Positions 1 to 12,060 of a stretch of DNA of 64,000 nucleotides are shown here, one piece after another (within the stretch, counting starts at the first letter, position 1; every line of letters begins with the position of its first letter). Origin of the DNA: Myoxocephalus aenaeus (taxonomy: Eukaryota > Chordata > Actinopteri > Perciformes > Cottidae). Location: assembly GCA_038501785.1 (NCBI GenBank), contig JBAMJR010000053.1, positions 9,436,501 through 9,500,500 of the forward strand, read 5' to 3'. The notes beneath the pieces are model-generated. The model was not told where the DNA came from. It worked only from the letters and a program-made list of their open reading frames with translations, and searched no databases. Made by a program: the position numbers and the translations under genes.

Positions 1-242
1 GCCCACGCTAAAAGTCACCTGTTCATTCATGCTTTATTTTCTGCTTTTCAAATAAAGAGAGAGAAGAACATCATATTGTGCAAAGTAAATTCTACTTAAG
101 CCTCAAACCCATACACACAAGCGTCCTGCTCCACTCTCCAGTCAAGGTGATCTTTTTCTAACTCTGCGACAGGAAGTAAGGGTTAAAAGCCCTCTTATAA
201 GAAGTGTGGCCACGTCATGGTTCTTTTCTTGAGTACAACATA
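1..242. other. Unique AT-rich sequence, no gene seen
   Basis: This stretch up to the first MITE is non-repetitive. I see no exon, RNA gene or repeat in it. Confidence 0.6.
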
Positions 243-450
243 GTCAGGGCCATAAGTATTTGGACTTTGACACAATTTTTCTTATTTTGCCTATATGTGG
301 TTGACAATATGTGGGGGACTGTTCATTGAATTAAAGCTGAAAGTCGGCTATTCAACCACATATTGACTGCATCATTTCAAATCTGTGCAAAGTCATATAA
401 AGAGGGAAATTAGACTTGTGTCACAGTCCAAATACTTATGGCCCTGACTG
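243..450. mobile_element. Tc1/mariner-type MITE, inverted termini
   Basis: The left end reads GTCAGGGCCATAAGTATTTG and its reverse complement closes the element at 427-449, giving terminal inverted repeats of about 23 bp around roughly 160 bp of non-coding interior. A TA dinucleotide flanks each end, as expected for Tc1/mariner insertion, although the left boundary appears to have lost a couple of bases. There is no transposase frame, so this is a non-autonomous miniature element. The 'ataagtatttggac' terminus is one I recognise from teleost repeats. The superfamily assignment is inferred from the TA flanks. Confidence 0.75.
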
Positions 451-1532
451 TATAGTGTGGGCACTATATGGCAAGCTAGGCAACACCACACACACTGATC
501 TTTTCTAAAAGCAAAAAGAAGATGTCACCAGAGCTGTCACACCCAAAACGATTCTCTTAGACACCTTACTCTGCTTCCGTCAAGCGCAGATTATGTGACA
601 TCATTTAAAGTTTTCTTGTCTTACTCGACGGCATAGTGAACCCTTCTGTTTTTTCCTCCCATCACCTTCCACACAAGCCTCAGGCAGTCAATTTCAATAT
701 TCAGCCACAAACTGTACTGAACACCGCATTGTTTTCAGTGAAAACACAAACAAATAAAAAAGTAAATTAAACAGCATGCTAGACCAAAGCATGCTCATTC
801 AATGAAGAGAAACTGGGACAGATAGACACCCCCCTCCCTTTATTTATTTATATTTGTCCTGCAGTTTAATATATTCTACTGCGCCTGGCATAAAACTGCC
901 GAGCTCCTCTCCATCACGAGCAAACACAAGATTGAATTTTGGGGGAGAGAAGGGGCAGGGGAGGGAGAGAGAGATAGATAGAAAGACTAAGAGAGACAGA
1001 GAAAGCAGTAGGTGGTGGGGGTCATGGAACCAGTAAATCTGTGCATGTAAGTGTACCGGCTCAGTGGATGTTTGGATTCTTTTTATATGCCCCTTTTCTG
1101 CAAATTTCTAAAGGGAATGAATATGTGGCACAGAGAAAATGAAATATTAAGGACACATTCAATCTGACAACATGAAGCCCATACGGCTGATATTCACTAT
1201 TTCTGGAATGCTTTCAAAGTATTATCTTCTTTTTCTTTCCCCATTTCAAAGGGCCGTCATAGAGACACAGAGGGGCTGCGTTTCCTCAGTCATATCTCCC
1301 TTTTACGTCTCCTCCCTGCGTGCTCCTCTCCCTATCCGGTTTCTAGGATTATACAGTACTGCATGTGATGTAATGAATCAGCGGGTACAGTAAATATGGG
1401 ATTGGTAGTGTACTTGCGACCTAACAAACCGCCCCTGCAACATCGCCACGATGCTCGCTCTGCTCAATCTCTAACAGCCAAGAAATAGAAATGAGATCTT
1501 ATCCACCCTATCTCGTCATGCACCCTGTCCTG

Positions 1533-1533
<1 letters not shown>
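451..1533. other. Unique sequence with one purine-rich patch
   Basis: The sequence is AT-rich and non-repetitive apart from a GA/G-rich patch around 940-1020. The short frames at 854-1036 and 1172-1393 have no recognisable domain and no splice or promoter context. No gene is supported. Confidence 0.5.
941..965 (+). other. Canonical G-quadruplex motif
   Basis: Four guanine runs (5, 4, 4 and 3 G) are separated by loops of 6, 2 and 1 bases, which satisfies the usual G3+N1-7 rule on the plus strand. It lies at the head of a purine-rich patch. Folding in vivo is unknown. Confidence 0.7.

Positions 1534-1602
<69 letters not shown>
1534..1602. repeat. (AC)n microsatellite, about 34 repeats
   Basis: An uninterrupted AC dinucleotide array. 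The valine/cysteine frame across it on the minus strand (1464-1676) is a translation of this repeat and not a gene. Confidence 0.98.
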
Positions 1603-1605
<3 letters not shown>

Positions 1606-4600
1606 TTTTGTCCCTGTAACATTGCTATGGTGTCCTCCATCATGACTCCTTGGCTGAATGTGCCGAGCTCATACATACATCAGAGCGCTCGTATAGCAAG
1701 TGTGCACCCGCGACTGAGACACCCCGACCTTTATGTCTATATATATTTTTTATTTAGCACGCAACATCTTCGTACACTATTTTCAAATCACTTTGTCTGA
1801 ACCGTGAACAAGTTCATGACCTATCGCCAGGACAAGAAACAAAGTCCATCAGGTCTGTTATCCCTCTTTCTAAATAGTCTTTAGTCCGCAGTGAATCGGG
1901 AACTTAACACACGCCTCTTAGCATTTTCATAAAATAACTTTTACAGGAGTCAGAGATTCAGCTATGTCAATACACAACCAGCTGTCAAATGTACACCATT
2001 GCCCATGTTTACTATTGTTTGTGTGGCAGAATATATTGTATGTAGTAGTTCTGCTTCAGTATTTGAAATTAAATTTATCAAAAATAATTGATTTCTATAT
2101 TAGAATCACACTTTTATTATTTAAAAAGAAGACATACTAATTACGAAATGGGCTTTGTTTAAACGTCAATAAACATTGCAGAAAATCCCCATAACAAATC
2201 TTGATATCAATAGTATTGGCAGCCAGTGCTTGTTTACTGTGTGTTTGAATGCTGTTCACAAATTGTTACACCAGAGTTTGTGTTTGACCGTTTAGTGACG
2301 GCTACGCAATTACACCCCAACAGCAGGGACTTTTTCAAGACCCATATTTCTCCAAAAGAAACAGAGAGAAAGTTCCTGCATCCCCTAACATGTTCCTGCG
2401 TTCTTAAAAAAGTTCCCGTGTGAAAGAGTAAATAGATAACGTAGACCATATCAAAAACTGTGGCAGGAAGGAAATACATCTTTTATAACTGCAAAATGAG
2501 TATTGTCTTTTCAATAGATCCATTACATGTACTGCAGAGTTGAAAGAGTTTCACTTCGCAGCTGTGGTCGTGTAGCAAATACAGAAACTGGGTTCGATCT
2601 TTAGCGTTTGGACGGGAGAAAAAGAGGCATTTAAAAGTTCTTAGAAGTGAGATACATCACCGCCAAGATATTATGAACAGCTTTATATTATTCACCTGCC
2701 CTAAAACACAGCTCTCTAAGGTAAGACATATTATCAGGATTTAGAAATAATATATCTAGTGAGGCTAACTTGTATTGGCTTGTAAAATATTACCACCCCA
2801 TAGACACATCTAACAAGAATTGAGCGGTGAAAGCTCCATCATCTTATAATGAATAGAGTCTTCTTCTCTGCTATCTAAGTGTAGGAGAGTACTACTCCGG
2901 GCATTCTGACTTTGGTTGGCATTCATATGACATAATGGACTTCATATCAAAGTATATTAGTGATGAATGCGAGAGAGAGCAAGTCATGACAGGGATCACA
3001 AAGGTGGAGGTTGTGTATGTGTGCGGTTGAACGTGTATGTGTGTCTGACTTCCGCAACTGAGGAATCCGCACCGCGTCTCATCAGTATTCTGAATGAGTG
3101 TGTCCTGTTTCCATCAGACGCTTGTGCCCACCCTCGAGCTCCGATCTCTGATGATGCAAAGCACGTATAGTGTCCCTGCGCAGAAGCATGCATACGCGTG
3201 GAGTGTGTTAAAAAGTCAGCTTTGAGACAAGTGGGGAAAAAACTGCAATATGATGAAGTAAAAAAGCCTGGGAAAAAAAGAGAATTGTCCCGAAAACGCA
3301 ATTCAATCTTCGACATTTAAGAAAGTGGGTGTATTACATTTGTTTTATGCAATTAAAAAACAAAAGAAACCTTGTATTTAAGGTTTAATGTACCGGGGGA
3401 AAGAATGCCATGGATATGAAACTTGTAGATGACTGCATTTAAATCTCTTGATTTCAGATTCAGCCTGAGGATTATATAACACAAACCTGGGTAGACCACC
3501 CTGCAGTTCGTTGGTGAACTTTTTGAAAGGCTTTTCTTGCAGATATGTTGTACACCCATGCTAATAACCCAGGCAAGGCTGACACAGCAGAGCTGTAAAG
3601 CTGGGAGCAGTGATATATATATTTTTTACTAATGCAGGAAGTGTTGTAAAATGTAATGTACCAACCGTATTTAGCTCTGGTTAAAATAGCCACTTTGTTG
3701 TGAATCACTAGCAAAGAGGATGACTCTCATGGCATGAAAAGGATAACAGCGCTCTTTGTTTCTACAGATGGTTTAGGAAACTGTTCTCAATGTCACAGTT
3801 TCCAGTTTTATTATTCTATAAAACGATAAAGGGCAAAACATTATTGTACTTATCTCTTTCTAATAAGGTGTTTGCTGTCTTTTTATTTCTGTTGTTTTTG
3901 GATGTTTTTTTGGGGGTGGGGGATTGTAATTTAGTTTGTAACATATATTTTTGTGAATTGGAAATGAAATACAATACAAAGAAATGAAAGAAAAACTTAA
4001 GGACTGCTCTTGCACGGTAACTCTCAACACCATGAACCAGCATGCAACTCAAACATTAACCAAATAATCAATGTTAACAACTTCAGTCACTTAACAACCC
4101 CAATCAGTGCACAATGTTAATGTCTCAGCCTTTCCCATAAACAGGGTCTACAATGACAGAACCGAGAAGAGGCCTGTCACACAGAGAGCAGAGAATTGCA
4201 GCCCTGTGTAATTAGAATCGATAATTCATTTTCCCCTTTTCTGCCACTGTTCCATTCAAACGACCCGTCGCACACGATCGAGAGAGCCTCCGAATCTCTT
4301 CAGGGTCGCAGTAATTGGACCGTTTTTTCTTCTTCTCTTTCTCCTACACTCCTTTTTGCACTTCACCAAAATCTCATCAGCTAAATGCAGAGGACGGCAT
4401 TCTTCTTGTGGTAATTGTCTCCGTCGGCCATGTGATATTTTTGCTGCCCTTTTCCAGGTGCTGGTATTGTTCTTTTGCGTTGGTTTAATTCAAGGGGCTT
4501 TTGGTCGTTGAGTGTATGAGTGCCAGACAACGAGGGTGTCATGCTATTCATCCCCTCGGCTAAATGGAGCCTATTAGAGGTCTGAAACATAATGCTTGCA

Positions 4601-4865
4601 ATCTGTAAGTGGATGAGCAATAGGACGCGGATTTTCATGTGTTTTCGGTGGAATAATTATCGGAGTTCTTCAGTTTCAACAGTTGAATGGTGGATTTAAT
4701 AGCAATCCACAACGGAGCTGCCCATCGTGTGAACATTCAAAATCTTTTCATTTGAGAAAAAACACCCTGCTGGTAATGTCATGGATTTCATTCACTCATG
4801 TTTAAATCTATTCTCTCTACCCTGATAATTGGGTTAATTTCTTGAGAAATCCATCAGGATTAACA
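1603..4865. other. Unique sequence, no gene; CNE-like near its end
   Basis: Mostly AT-rich single-copy sequence with short T and TG runs. All frames are short (108 codons or fewer) and unrecognised. From about 4060 to 4860 the sequence is complex and repeat-free with several TAATTA/ATTA words. Its texture resembles fish conserved non-coding elements, but I cannot test conservation here. Confidence 0.35.
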
Positions 4866-5045
4866 CGCGCCATCATCACCATCGTTCCCAACATGGCCAC
4901 CAATATCGATCACCGCCATTACTGTCATTGCCATCGCCATCGCACTCATCCTGAAAAATATTTTGACTGCAATCATCATCATCGCTGATCAGTATTGGTA
5001 TGACCGTCGTAATCACTGTCATCATCACCGCTGTCACCATCGCTT
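4866..5045. repeat. Degenerate (CAT/CAC)n triplet tract
   Basis: About 180 bp is dominated by CAT, CAC, CGC and ATC triplets (for example repeated 'atcatcatc' and 'gccatcgccatcg'). It looks like an old trinucleotide microsatellite eroded by point mutation. No open frame runs through it. Confidence 0.75.
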
Positions 5046-5734
5046 TCAAGTGTAGGACTCACATCACTTTCAACTTGTGAAGCGAATCACAGTCAGTGTC
5101 AGGTAAGAGATTGCTCTGGGACATTGTAGAGATCATGGCTACCTAAACATGTCTTCGCTTCCGCACAGGCACACTGCAGCTGCACATTTCTATCTGTGGG
5201 TGTCACCCACAGAGACATAGATAATGGCGGTGGTGAATGGCTTCTCTGTCACTCTGCCATTCCCATCTCCCTGGCTGGGATTTAATGTGACACTTATAGC
5301 TATTGCATGTCTTGGCCCCCAGATAGCAGGAAACCACGCCTGAATGGAATTGAGATTGTCATCCGTCAGCTACAGCCATCAAACCACTGGGAGACTGACA
5401 AAGAGAGTGGGAGAAAGATTGAGGGACATACTGGGCGAGGGAGAGGAAGAGGAGGAACCCTGTAGTTGCCTCTTATCTTGGGCCCCCCATCATATCTGAA
5501 AACAGCAATGCTAGGTTAATATCATGCAGGTCTATCAGCTTGGGGGAGTTTTGATTTGAGCTACATGATGCAACAAACTAGCAAAGATGCAGCAAGTTTC
5601 CAAAGCAGAAGTTGTATATATCACCCAACAAATAAATCATAAAAACACAAGATCAACCACTACAAAGTGATTTTGCAGCCCAGTGACAACATAATCCATG
5701 TTGTCGCTATTTCCTGATACGTTCCTCAGATATG
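5046..5734. other. Unique sequence, no gene seen
   Basis: Complex, moderately GC-balanced sequence with a short purine patch near 5400-5455. I see no exon, RNA gene or repeat. Confidence 0.4.
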
Positions 5735-6061
5735 CAGTGCAGTCTGTAAGTATTTGGACAGTGAAACATTTTTCTTCCTTTCATTCTTTTTGATTTACTC
5801 CAGCACACTGGATTTGAAACAATGACTATAAACTGCTGACTTTCAGCTTTGAGGGCGTAAGAGGTTGTTCACATCCATATTGTCATACTGACATTTTTAT
5901 GAATAGTCTCCAATTGATTCCTGTCATCTTCACCTTTGTCTGTCCATTAAAGCCGTAAAATGCCGAGAAATTATGACTTGATTTTATGCTATGTTAATTC
6001 TTCCATTTACTTTTGGTCCCCTAAATCTTGGTCACCATGCATAAAAGGGCTACAATTGTAA
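5735..6061 (+). mobile_element. Degraded Tc1-type element related to 243-450
   Basis: The left end, 'gtaagtatttggacagtga', matches the terminal motif of the 243-450 MITE. The two also share the interior words 'atttgaaa' and 'gactttcagctt' in corresponding order. A matching right terminus is not obvious, so the copy is truncated or strongly diverged and the right boundary is approximate. There is no coding capacity. Confidence 0.6.
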
Positions 6062-7007
6062 TGGGAAGCATCAAATTCACTTTAACCTCAAAAGTCATTA
6101 CATTTACAATCTAATGCACTTGAGTACTAAGGGTGTTTATCATTATACGATCTCATATCCCTTCATTAGACGACTATAAAGTACATACATGAAGTAACAC
6201 GTAAACAATGTAACATAAGTACAATCCTTTGGGACAGGAACACCAGTGTTTATGTGACCCACCACCGCCTTGTGTGTATTTGTTGGGTCCTCACACTCTC
6301 AGAGCACTTTTTTCCTGGCTTATATGACAACAATGGGTTTACATTGAAGTTACTTGAACGCTCGGTGCAAGCCGCTTACGGGTGCCTTGTGCAACGGTAT
6401 CAGGGGCAGAGTAGCGTGACTAAGTGTCTGTATTTGACGCCCTGCTAGAGAACTAGCTGTTTTCACTTTGCATCGATTGTATTGTATCGTTGATCATTGG
6501 ATCGGTACATGGTTACAGATCAATGGATCATAGCACCAACAGAACAAAAACTCCTAGACCAGCCCAAGGCGCATGAGCCAAGCCTCCTGAAGGAATGGTA
6601 GATCAAATTAGCATCACAATAAATCAACAGTAGAGACACAGCAGTCGGAGTAAAGGTGAGGGTAGGAGGCCATGGATTTTCTGCCATGGAGACGACTTGC
6701 TGTCAATCAGTTGCCTGAAGCTGCTGTATCCGAAGAGCATAACCACAAAGGGACAAACGTACAGGCTGGCATTTGCACACCGTGCACGATCAAACTTTCA
6801 TGTCACAAATGCTTACACACACTCTCACGCACACACGTTCGTCCACACATTGATTCTTCAAAAATAAGAAATCATTGACTGTGGCCAAGTTGACTGGGTG
6901 TGTTAAGAAGACAGTGATCAATATTGATGTCCCGAGCTACAGTGAGAGCAGAGCTCACTACCGAGTGCCTTGAATTGAATTATTGCACATGCACAAATAT
7001 AGAGAAG

Positions 7008-7008
<1 letters not shown>
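6062..7008. other. Unique sequence, no gene seen
   Basis: Non-repetitive sequence ending in a CA-rich shoulder before the microsatellite at 7009. The small frames at 6254-6448 and 6672-6878 show no domain. Confidence 0.45.

Positions 7009-7072
<64 letters not shown>
7009..7072. repeat. (AC)n microsatellite, about 32 repeats
   Basis: A perfect AC array. Confidence 0.98.
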
Positions 7073-7073
<1 letters not shown>

Positions 7074-7529
7074 AGTTGGTAATTAGTCAGCCTGACAGAA
7101 CATCCCATGGCATGTGAGGACAACTGCAGCTGAAATAGACCAGGGAAACTTCACTTGCAAACATACACACAGTCGCAGACTTACACACAGTCACCAGGGA
7201 GGGTCTCCGCACAGTATGAGGGCCTAATTAAGACACAGAGATAATTGGGAAATTGGGGGTTTGAGGTGCAGTGTATGGGTATGTGTGTGTCTATGTTTGT
7301 TTCAAAGAGAAGTTAAATTACTCTGAGAGACAGAACATGGGCACGTACCCCAACAATGAATTCCTATGGGGAGTCAGACGGAAAAGGAGAAAGGTACTGT
7401 AGGGGAAAGCGAAAGGACAGCGGGCCACAGACAAACACATACACAGCACCACAAAGGCATACACAAAAGGGATATATGCCAAATTTAGAAAGAGAGAGGC
7501 AGGCGGAGAGAGGTCACAGTAAGAGAAAG
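7073..7529. other. Unique to purine-rich sequence, no gene
   Basis: The sequence grades from unique into a GA/GGA-rich stretch (about 7360-7530) that leads into the GGT/poly-G tract. The frames crossing it on both strands (7318-7590 minus, 7356-7595 plus) are low-complexity artefacts. Confidence 0.5.
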
Positions 7530-7566
7530 GGTGGTGGTGGTGGTGGGGGGGGGGGGGGGGGGGGGG
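7530..7566 (+). repeat. (GGT)n followed by a 22-G homopolymer
   Basis: Five GGT-type triplets run directly into 22 consecutive G (7545-7566). The tract is a strong candidate for G-quadruplex structure and for sequencing-length error. Confidence 0.95.
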
Positions 7567-8429
7567 AACACCAGATGAAAAATGAGGCATCCTAGCAGAC
7601 AGGCCTCAGACGACACCACACACTCCCAACGCAGCAGAGCCTTGGGGATACACAGGGAATTTTGGGTAATGCGGTCCGACAGTCACAGCTCAGTGGCCCC
7701 CTGACTGGCTGCTCTGATTGGGCCGACGAGCTCACAGGGGGGATTGGTCACGACGGAGGTTTCTGATTGGGTGCAGTGTTTCTGGAGGCAGCCTATCTCG
7801 GTTCGTCCTCAGACTAAGGTCGACAGGCAGCCGAGACGAAGCTACAAAGCATTTATCAACAGCAGGCGATAGCAGGGTTTCATTACCACGCTAAAATTGG
7901 ACAAGATCTTGTCTTCTGCAGCCACACAAACTGTACCTTTTATCTTTAGTGTTTCACTTTAGATCATCACATAATCTCAGGGTGCTTTTGCAAGAATAAA
8001 TAGTCAACAAGTTCTAGTGTATGCTCTGCAACAAAAGCACTTGTGGGAATAAACACACAAAACAAGTCTTAAAAAAATCATCATTCCCTTCAAGCATCAA
8101 CTACAATCATTACACACATCCTCTCTTCAATACAAAATCCTAAGTGATTTTGGCATTGTGTTTGTGTTAATGCAAATATGTAAACCCATTTTTTTCAGGA
8201 CTGCCGTGAGATTAGGCTACGACATCCATGCCCACAAACATTTACTTATTAATATACAAAAAAAACACTCTAGACACATTTACCGTGCTCTCCTTTGCCC
8301 TTCTTCCTCACTCAATGATAATATCTTGCAAGCATGCATACATTCATAACCTAGGGCTCCTTGTAGATTTCTGCAAAAGCCTCAGAAATGCTTACCAGCA
8401 AAACTATCAAGCACACGGACTGATATTAG
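7567..8429. other. Mostly unique; contains the NF-Y box cluster
   Basis: Apart from the CCAAT-box triad at 7716-7770 this is single-copy sequence. The short frames at 8158-8349 and 8228-8434 have no recognisable product. If the triad marks a promoter, a first exon could lie on either side, but none can be read from the sequence. Confidence 0.4.
7716..7770. promoter_or_regulatory. Triple NF-Y (inverted CCAAT) box cluster
   Basis: Three ATTGG cores occur at 7717, 7743 and 7766, spaced 26 and 23 bp apart and all in one orientation. Two have the full CTGATTGGG context and the third reads GGGATTGGTCA, all close to the NF-Y consensus. Arrays of two or three CCAAT boxes at this sort of spacing are typical of TATA-less cell-cycle and housekeeping promoters. 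No coding first exon is visible next to it, so it could serve a non-coding transcript, act as an enhancer, or be coincidence. Confidence 0.45.
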
Positions 8430-9120
8430 TTTAATGCAAGGCATGATTAATTGAGAACCGCAGAGATTCCGTGGCCCCGTTTCTTAGTTGCATTTAGATC
8501 CAGAGCCATATCTCTTCAGTACAAACTGTCCTTTGGTTGCAATGTCATGTATCATGCATTAGCTAACATATTAATCACCATAAAGATGACTCAAATATAA
8601 TTAGATTCTCCCCCTGGTGCATGCCTGATTTGGTGTTTTACTTCGTGGTGTGAATTTGAGGTCATCTCTCTCTCCACCGATCCCCCCCAGCGGGAATGAG
8701 AGCTTGAGGAAGCGTCCGGGGCTATCCCTCACCTCTTCTTGCATTGGGAATGTCTCTCCACCTCTCTCTCCCGCCACTTCTCCCTACTTCACAGCTATGA
8801 ATGGTGCTTTTATGGATGAGCCTACTAATGAAGGCTCCATCTTCTGTGATTAACATTTTCCCAGGCCCGGGAATCGTCTGTGGGTTCAATTATCACTTAG
8901 GAGCCCACCTATTGTTCAGGTGGCATGGGCCTGCTAAGTGGAGGTTCATACCTTCAGCATTGTGCGTTAGTGCACATCAATTATACAGGGTGCAGCAATT
9001 ACATATTTATGTATTCTGATAATTACATTTTTAATTCAGCAGATGTCAGCCTCATTTATAAGAGTTAATGAAAATGAATGACAGTCATTTTACAGCGGGA
9101 AGTTCATAGGAGTGTTGAAA
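8430..9120. other. Conserved-non-coding-like block
   Basis: Dense, repeat-free sequence with several ATTA/TAAT words (for example 'gcatgattaattgag' and 'caattacatatttatg'). It is interrupted only by a CT-rich part near 8660-8770, where a short frame follows an acceptor-like tract. Texture suggests a developmental enhancer, but this is inference without alignment. Confidence 0.3.
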
Positions 9121-11090
9121 ATACGTGGCTTCGCATGGGCGATTTTGGCGACATCGCGAGTGAGAAATATGCCTCCTTTATTGATTAGGAGACCTTTAAT
9201 AACATGAAGTTGTCTTTTCAATGTAGGAATCATGAGACATTTGCATAATCATGCGCTAAGTGCTGTTCTGTGCGATACATACGTTCCCCATGAGCACATG
9301 TGGTTTTCATTAATGGAAGCGAATGGCGCGGATACCCACGCAACACATTATCTACTCTATAATGCAGTACATCATTATTTTTCGCTCTACTCTGTGAGGT
9401 TATGAATGCCATAGAATATGTCAATCAACTCCTCGAGGTTGGCAGCCTATGCTGCAGCGGTCTTGCATAACCAGGGTCGTATGCTATAAAAGGATCAAAC
9501 TGGGGCAAAAGTTTGAAGGGAAGGACTCCGCAGCATGAGGGTCGACACGTGTAAAGAGTAAGAGGACTCTACACTCAAATTAAAGATGGCATTTTGTCAA
9601 GCTACTGACATCTGAAACTGAGTCACCAGCTGTGAGTGGCATCCCCACAAAAGAAGCCCAGGAAAGGATTGACAGCAATTCACCAGCGATTTATTCCGAT
9701 TTTGGGGGGAAATGTTGCGTTTGCGGTCCAGTCATCCGTACCAATGCAAGACTAATCATCACATGCCCGTAGGAGAATGACTCCACATGCGAATGCGGTG
9801 GTCACATACCCGGAAATATCTCCGTTTCTGTCACCCATCATGAAGAGTAAAAATAAAATCAGTGCACACGGGCGACGTCATCGCAGGCCAAGACTGGGGA
9901 CACTGGAGCCCTCTGACACGATTCCCACTTTGAACTTAGCTGTCATGCCTCATCATCACTGCAATTGCACTCGTATAGCAAGCACTTCCCATACCCCAAG
10001 GTGAGTGAATTATTTGGTGGCCATTAGGATGTCTGCTGTGTTCTTGGAATAAGGATTGTTTGTCATCAGCAAAGATACTTCTGAGATCCACTCTAAATGC
10101 AGATTTCATGAAGCGTTTGACAAGTGCAAGGGGACTAGCCGGTGGGAAATAACCTAAAATATAATCAAATAAAAAACACAAGAGGCCTTCGGTTCTACTT
10201 AGCTCTTTGACAGGTGAACTGGCCACCGCTATGAGAACTGGTTTATTTTTGGGAGGGAAGAAAGAAACAATCTGTGAGTTGACTGTGCTTGATCAATGGA
10301 ATTCCTCAGCATTTTCTCAAGGTTTTTAATAGTGTATTTCTTAAGCTACAATATAAATGAAAGGGATTAAAAAAGGACAACAGTAAAAGAAGTCCATTGT
10401 ACCAAACAGATTGAGCTTCAATTGAAAACAAACTGTCAATTGTTTCTGGCATATTTATTTGGATTGCACCATGTGGTATTTGTCTTGATTTGTCATGCTT
10501 TTCTTACTACAGCTTGTTGTCTGCAGAAAGTACAAAGTTATTTCATGACAGACGATTAGATATTCTGAATACAGCCTTATCTGCAAAGCTTATTGGCTAT
10601 GAAGTGCAAAATTGGACATGGCTCCCTTGGGTGTTGGCCAACACTTCTGTCTGGGCTTAGTTAAGTTTACAGAGCCTGTGCATCACATCTACTTGGCAGA
10701 AGAGGGCCCCACACAGAGAGAGAAACTGTGAAATTGAGTGTGATGTTAACGAGACATGCGGGGGCCGTCGTGACATCCACAGATTTTGGGTTTATTTTCA
10801 CTCTCCAATGTCAGTGCTGTGTTGTTGACTTGTTTTGATGGCTGGCAAAGCTAAGGGCATATGTAAATGATAACTGATCGATACCTGCCAGCACTTTCAG
10901 AGCAACTGGGCCTCAGACTGGGCTGCCATGCATTCCTGCCTATCAACCACGGACTTCTGTCCTAAATTGAAAATCCAATACTCGTTTATGGAGCTCCAAA
11001 TATTGCGATTAATTAAATTGCCGTCAATCTTTCACCTCCTTTCACCACTGGTGATTCATGGGGTGGAAAAGCAGAGTCCATCTTCCTTAC
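9121..11090. other. Unique sequence, no gene seen
   Basis: Single-copy AT-rich sequence. Frames such as 9777-10004 and 9936-10226 overlap on opposite strands and match no family I know. No repeats of note. Confidence 0.45.
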
Positions 11091-11133
11091 TCTCTCTCTC
11101 TCTCTCTCTCCCATTCGCTCCTCCTCCTCCTCC
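11091..11133. repeat. (TC)10 with adjoining CTC triplets
   Basis: A perfect TC decamer (11091-11110) is followed within a few bases by repeated CTC triplets, making a short pyrimidine tract. Confidence 0.9.
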
Positions 11134-11219
11134 CCCAGCTTTCTTGCTCGAGGACAGATTCCAGAATGAAAGAGATGTCAAAAAGAAAAGAAAAAAATAA
11201 CAGTCAAAAAAAATGACAG

Positions 11220-12060
11220 GCCGGTGTCAAAACAATTCACCCGCGGTAATATTTGTGCAAAGGAGCTTTAACATGGTGACAGCAATGAACATACACTATT
11301 CATGAGATAGATCTCAGGAGCTTCTCAGATGGGTTTCATGTGCGAGCTGTTGATTGACTGGCTTATAATTGTCTTGGTCATCAATCGAGCAACACTGACA
11401 AGGACAAAAAGGACATTCAACAAAGGCATGAAATGTGAGAGAATGCCAAGGCTAACAAGCCGTGCCAGTAAACAATGTTCCTGTATCTGCATTATTTGAC
11501 GAGGAAATTAATACACCGCAGTGACGGTTGCTGAATAAATTAGGTGAACAAGTATCTAACCAAAAATGATCATTTTGGATCAGAAAACAAATCAAAACCG
11601 CCCGTACGATTGTGGCTGATTATCCACAAACATCACGGCTCTCAAGTGCAGTTTGTTCATCAACCCTCACTCCCTTGTGTCCCTCCAGCCTCCATGGTGA
11701 GGCTGCAACGTGTTGCCTTGGAGACAGTCGAGCTCCAACACAGTGTTGAGGTGGTGAGAAGCAGATGGACAATGTTCCATTTGCTTCCTGTTAATTGAAA
11801 ATTGTGCCAAAGCTGTGTTTGTTTTCTGACTCACTGAGACTTAATTATTTTTTTCACACGAACGCTTTGACAGGTAAGAAGCTTATCCTGTCACACAAAC
11901 ACCAACTTGACACCGGCCATTGCATTACATTTCACCGTCTACAGCCGTGTGACAACCTAATTATAGTTTAAAGGCATCGCCTTGGACATTGTATCGATTA
12001 CACCTAACTGGAAGGCTCGGGCCCAAATCCACTTATGAAAGATAGAGGGAAGTCATTATC
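11220..12060. other. Conserved-non-coding-like block
   Basis: About 840 bp without simple repeats and with repeated homeodomain-like words (TTAATTA, ATTAAT, TAATTA). The frame at 11544-11798 shows no domain. This is the kind of sequence that often proves conserved among fishes, but that was not tested. Confidence 0.3.

Noticed and set aside
2555..2605. Possible tRNA or SINE B box (GGTTCGATCT at 2591)
   Set aside because: The last two bases deviate from the B-box consensus, no good A box lies at the right distance, and no cloverleaf can be drawn.
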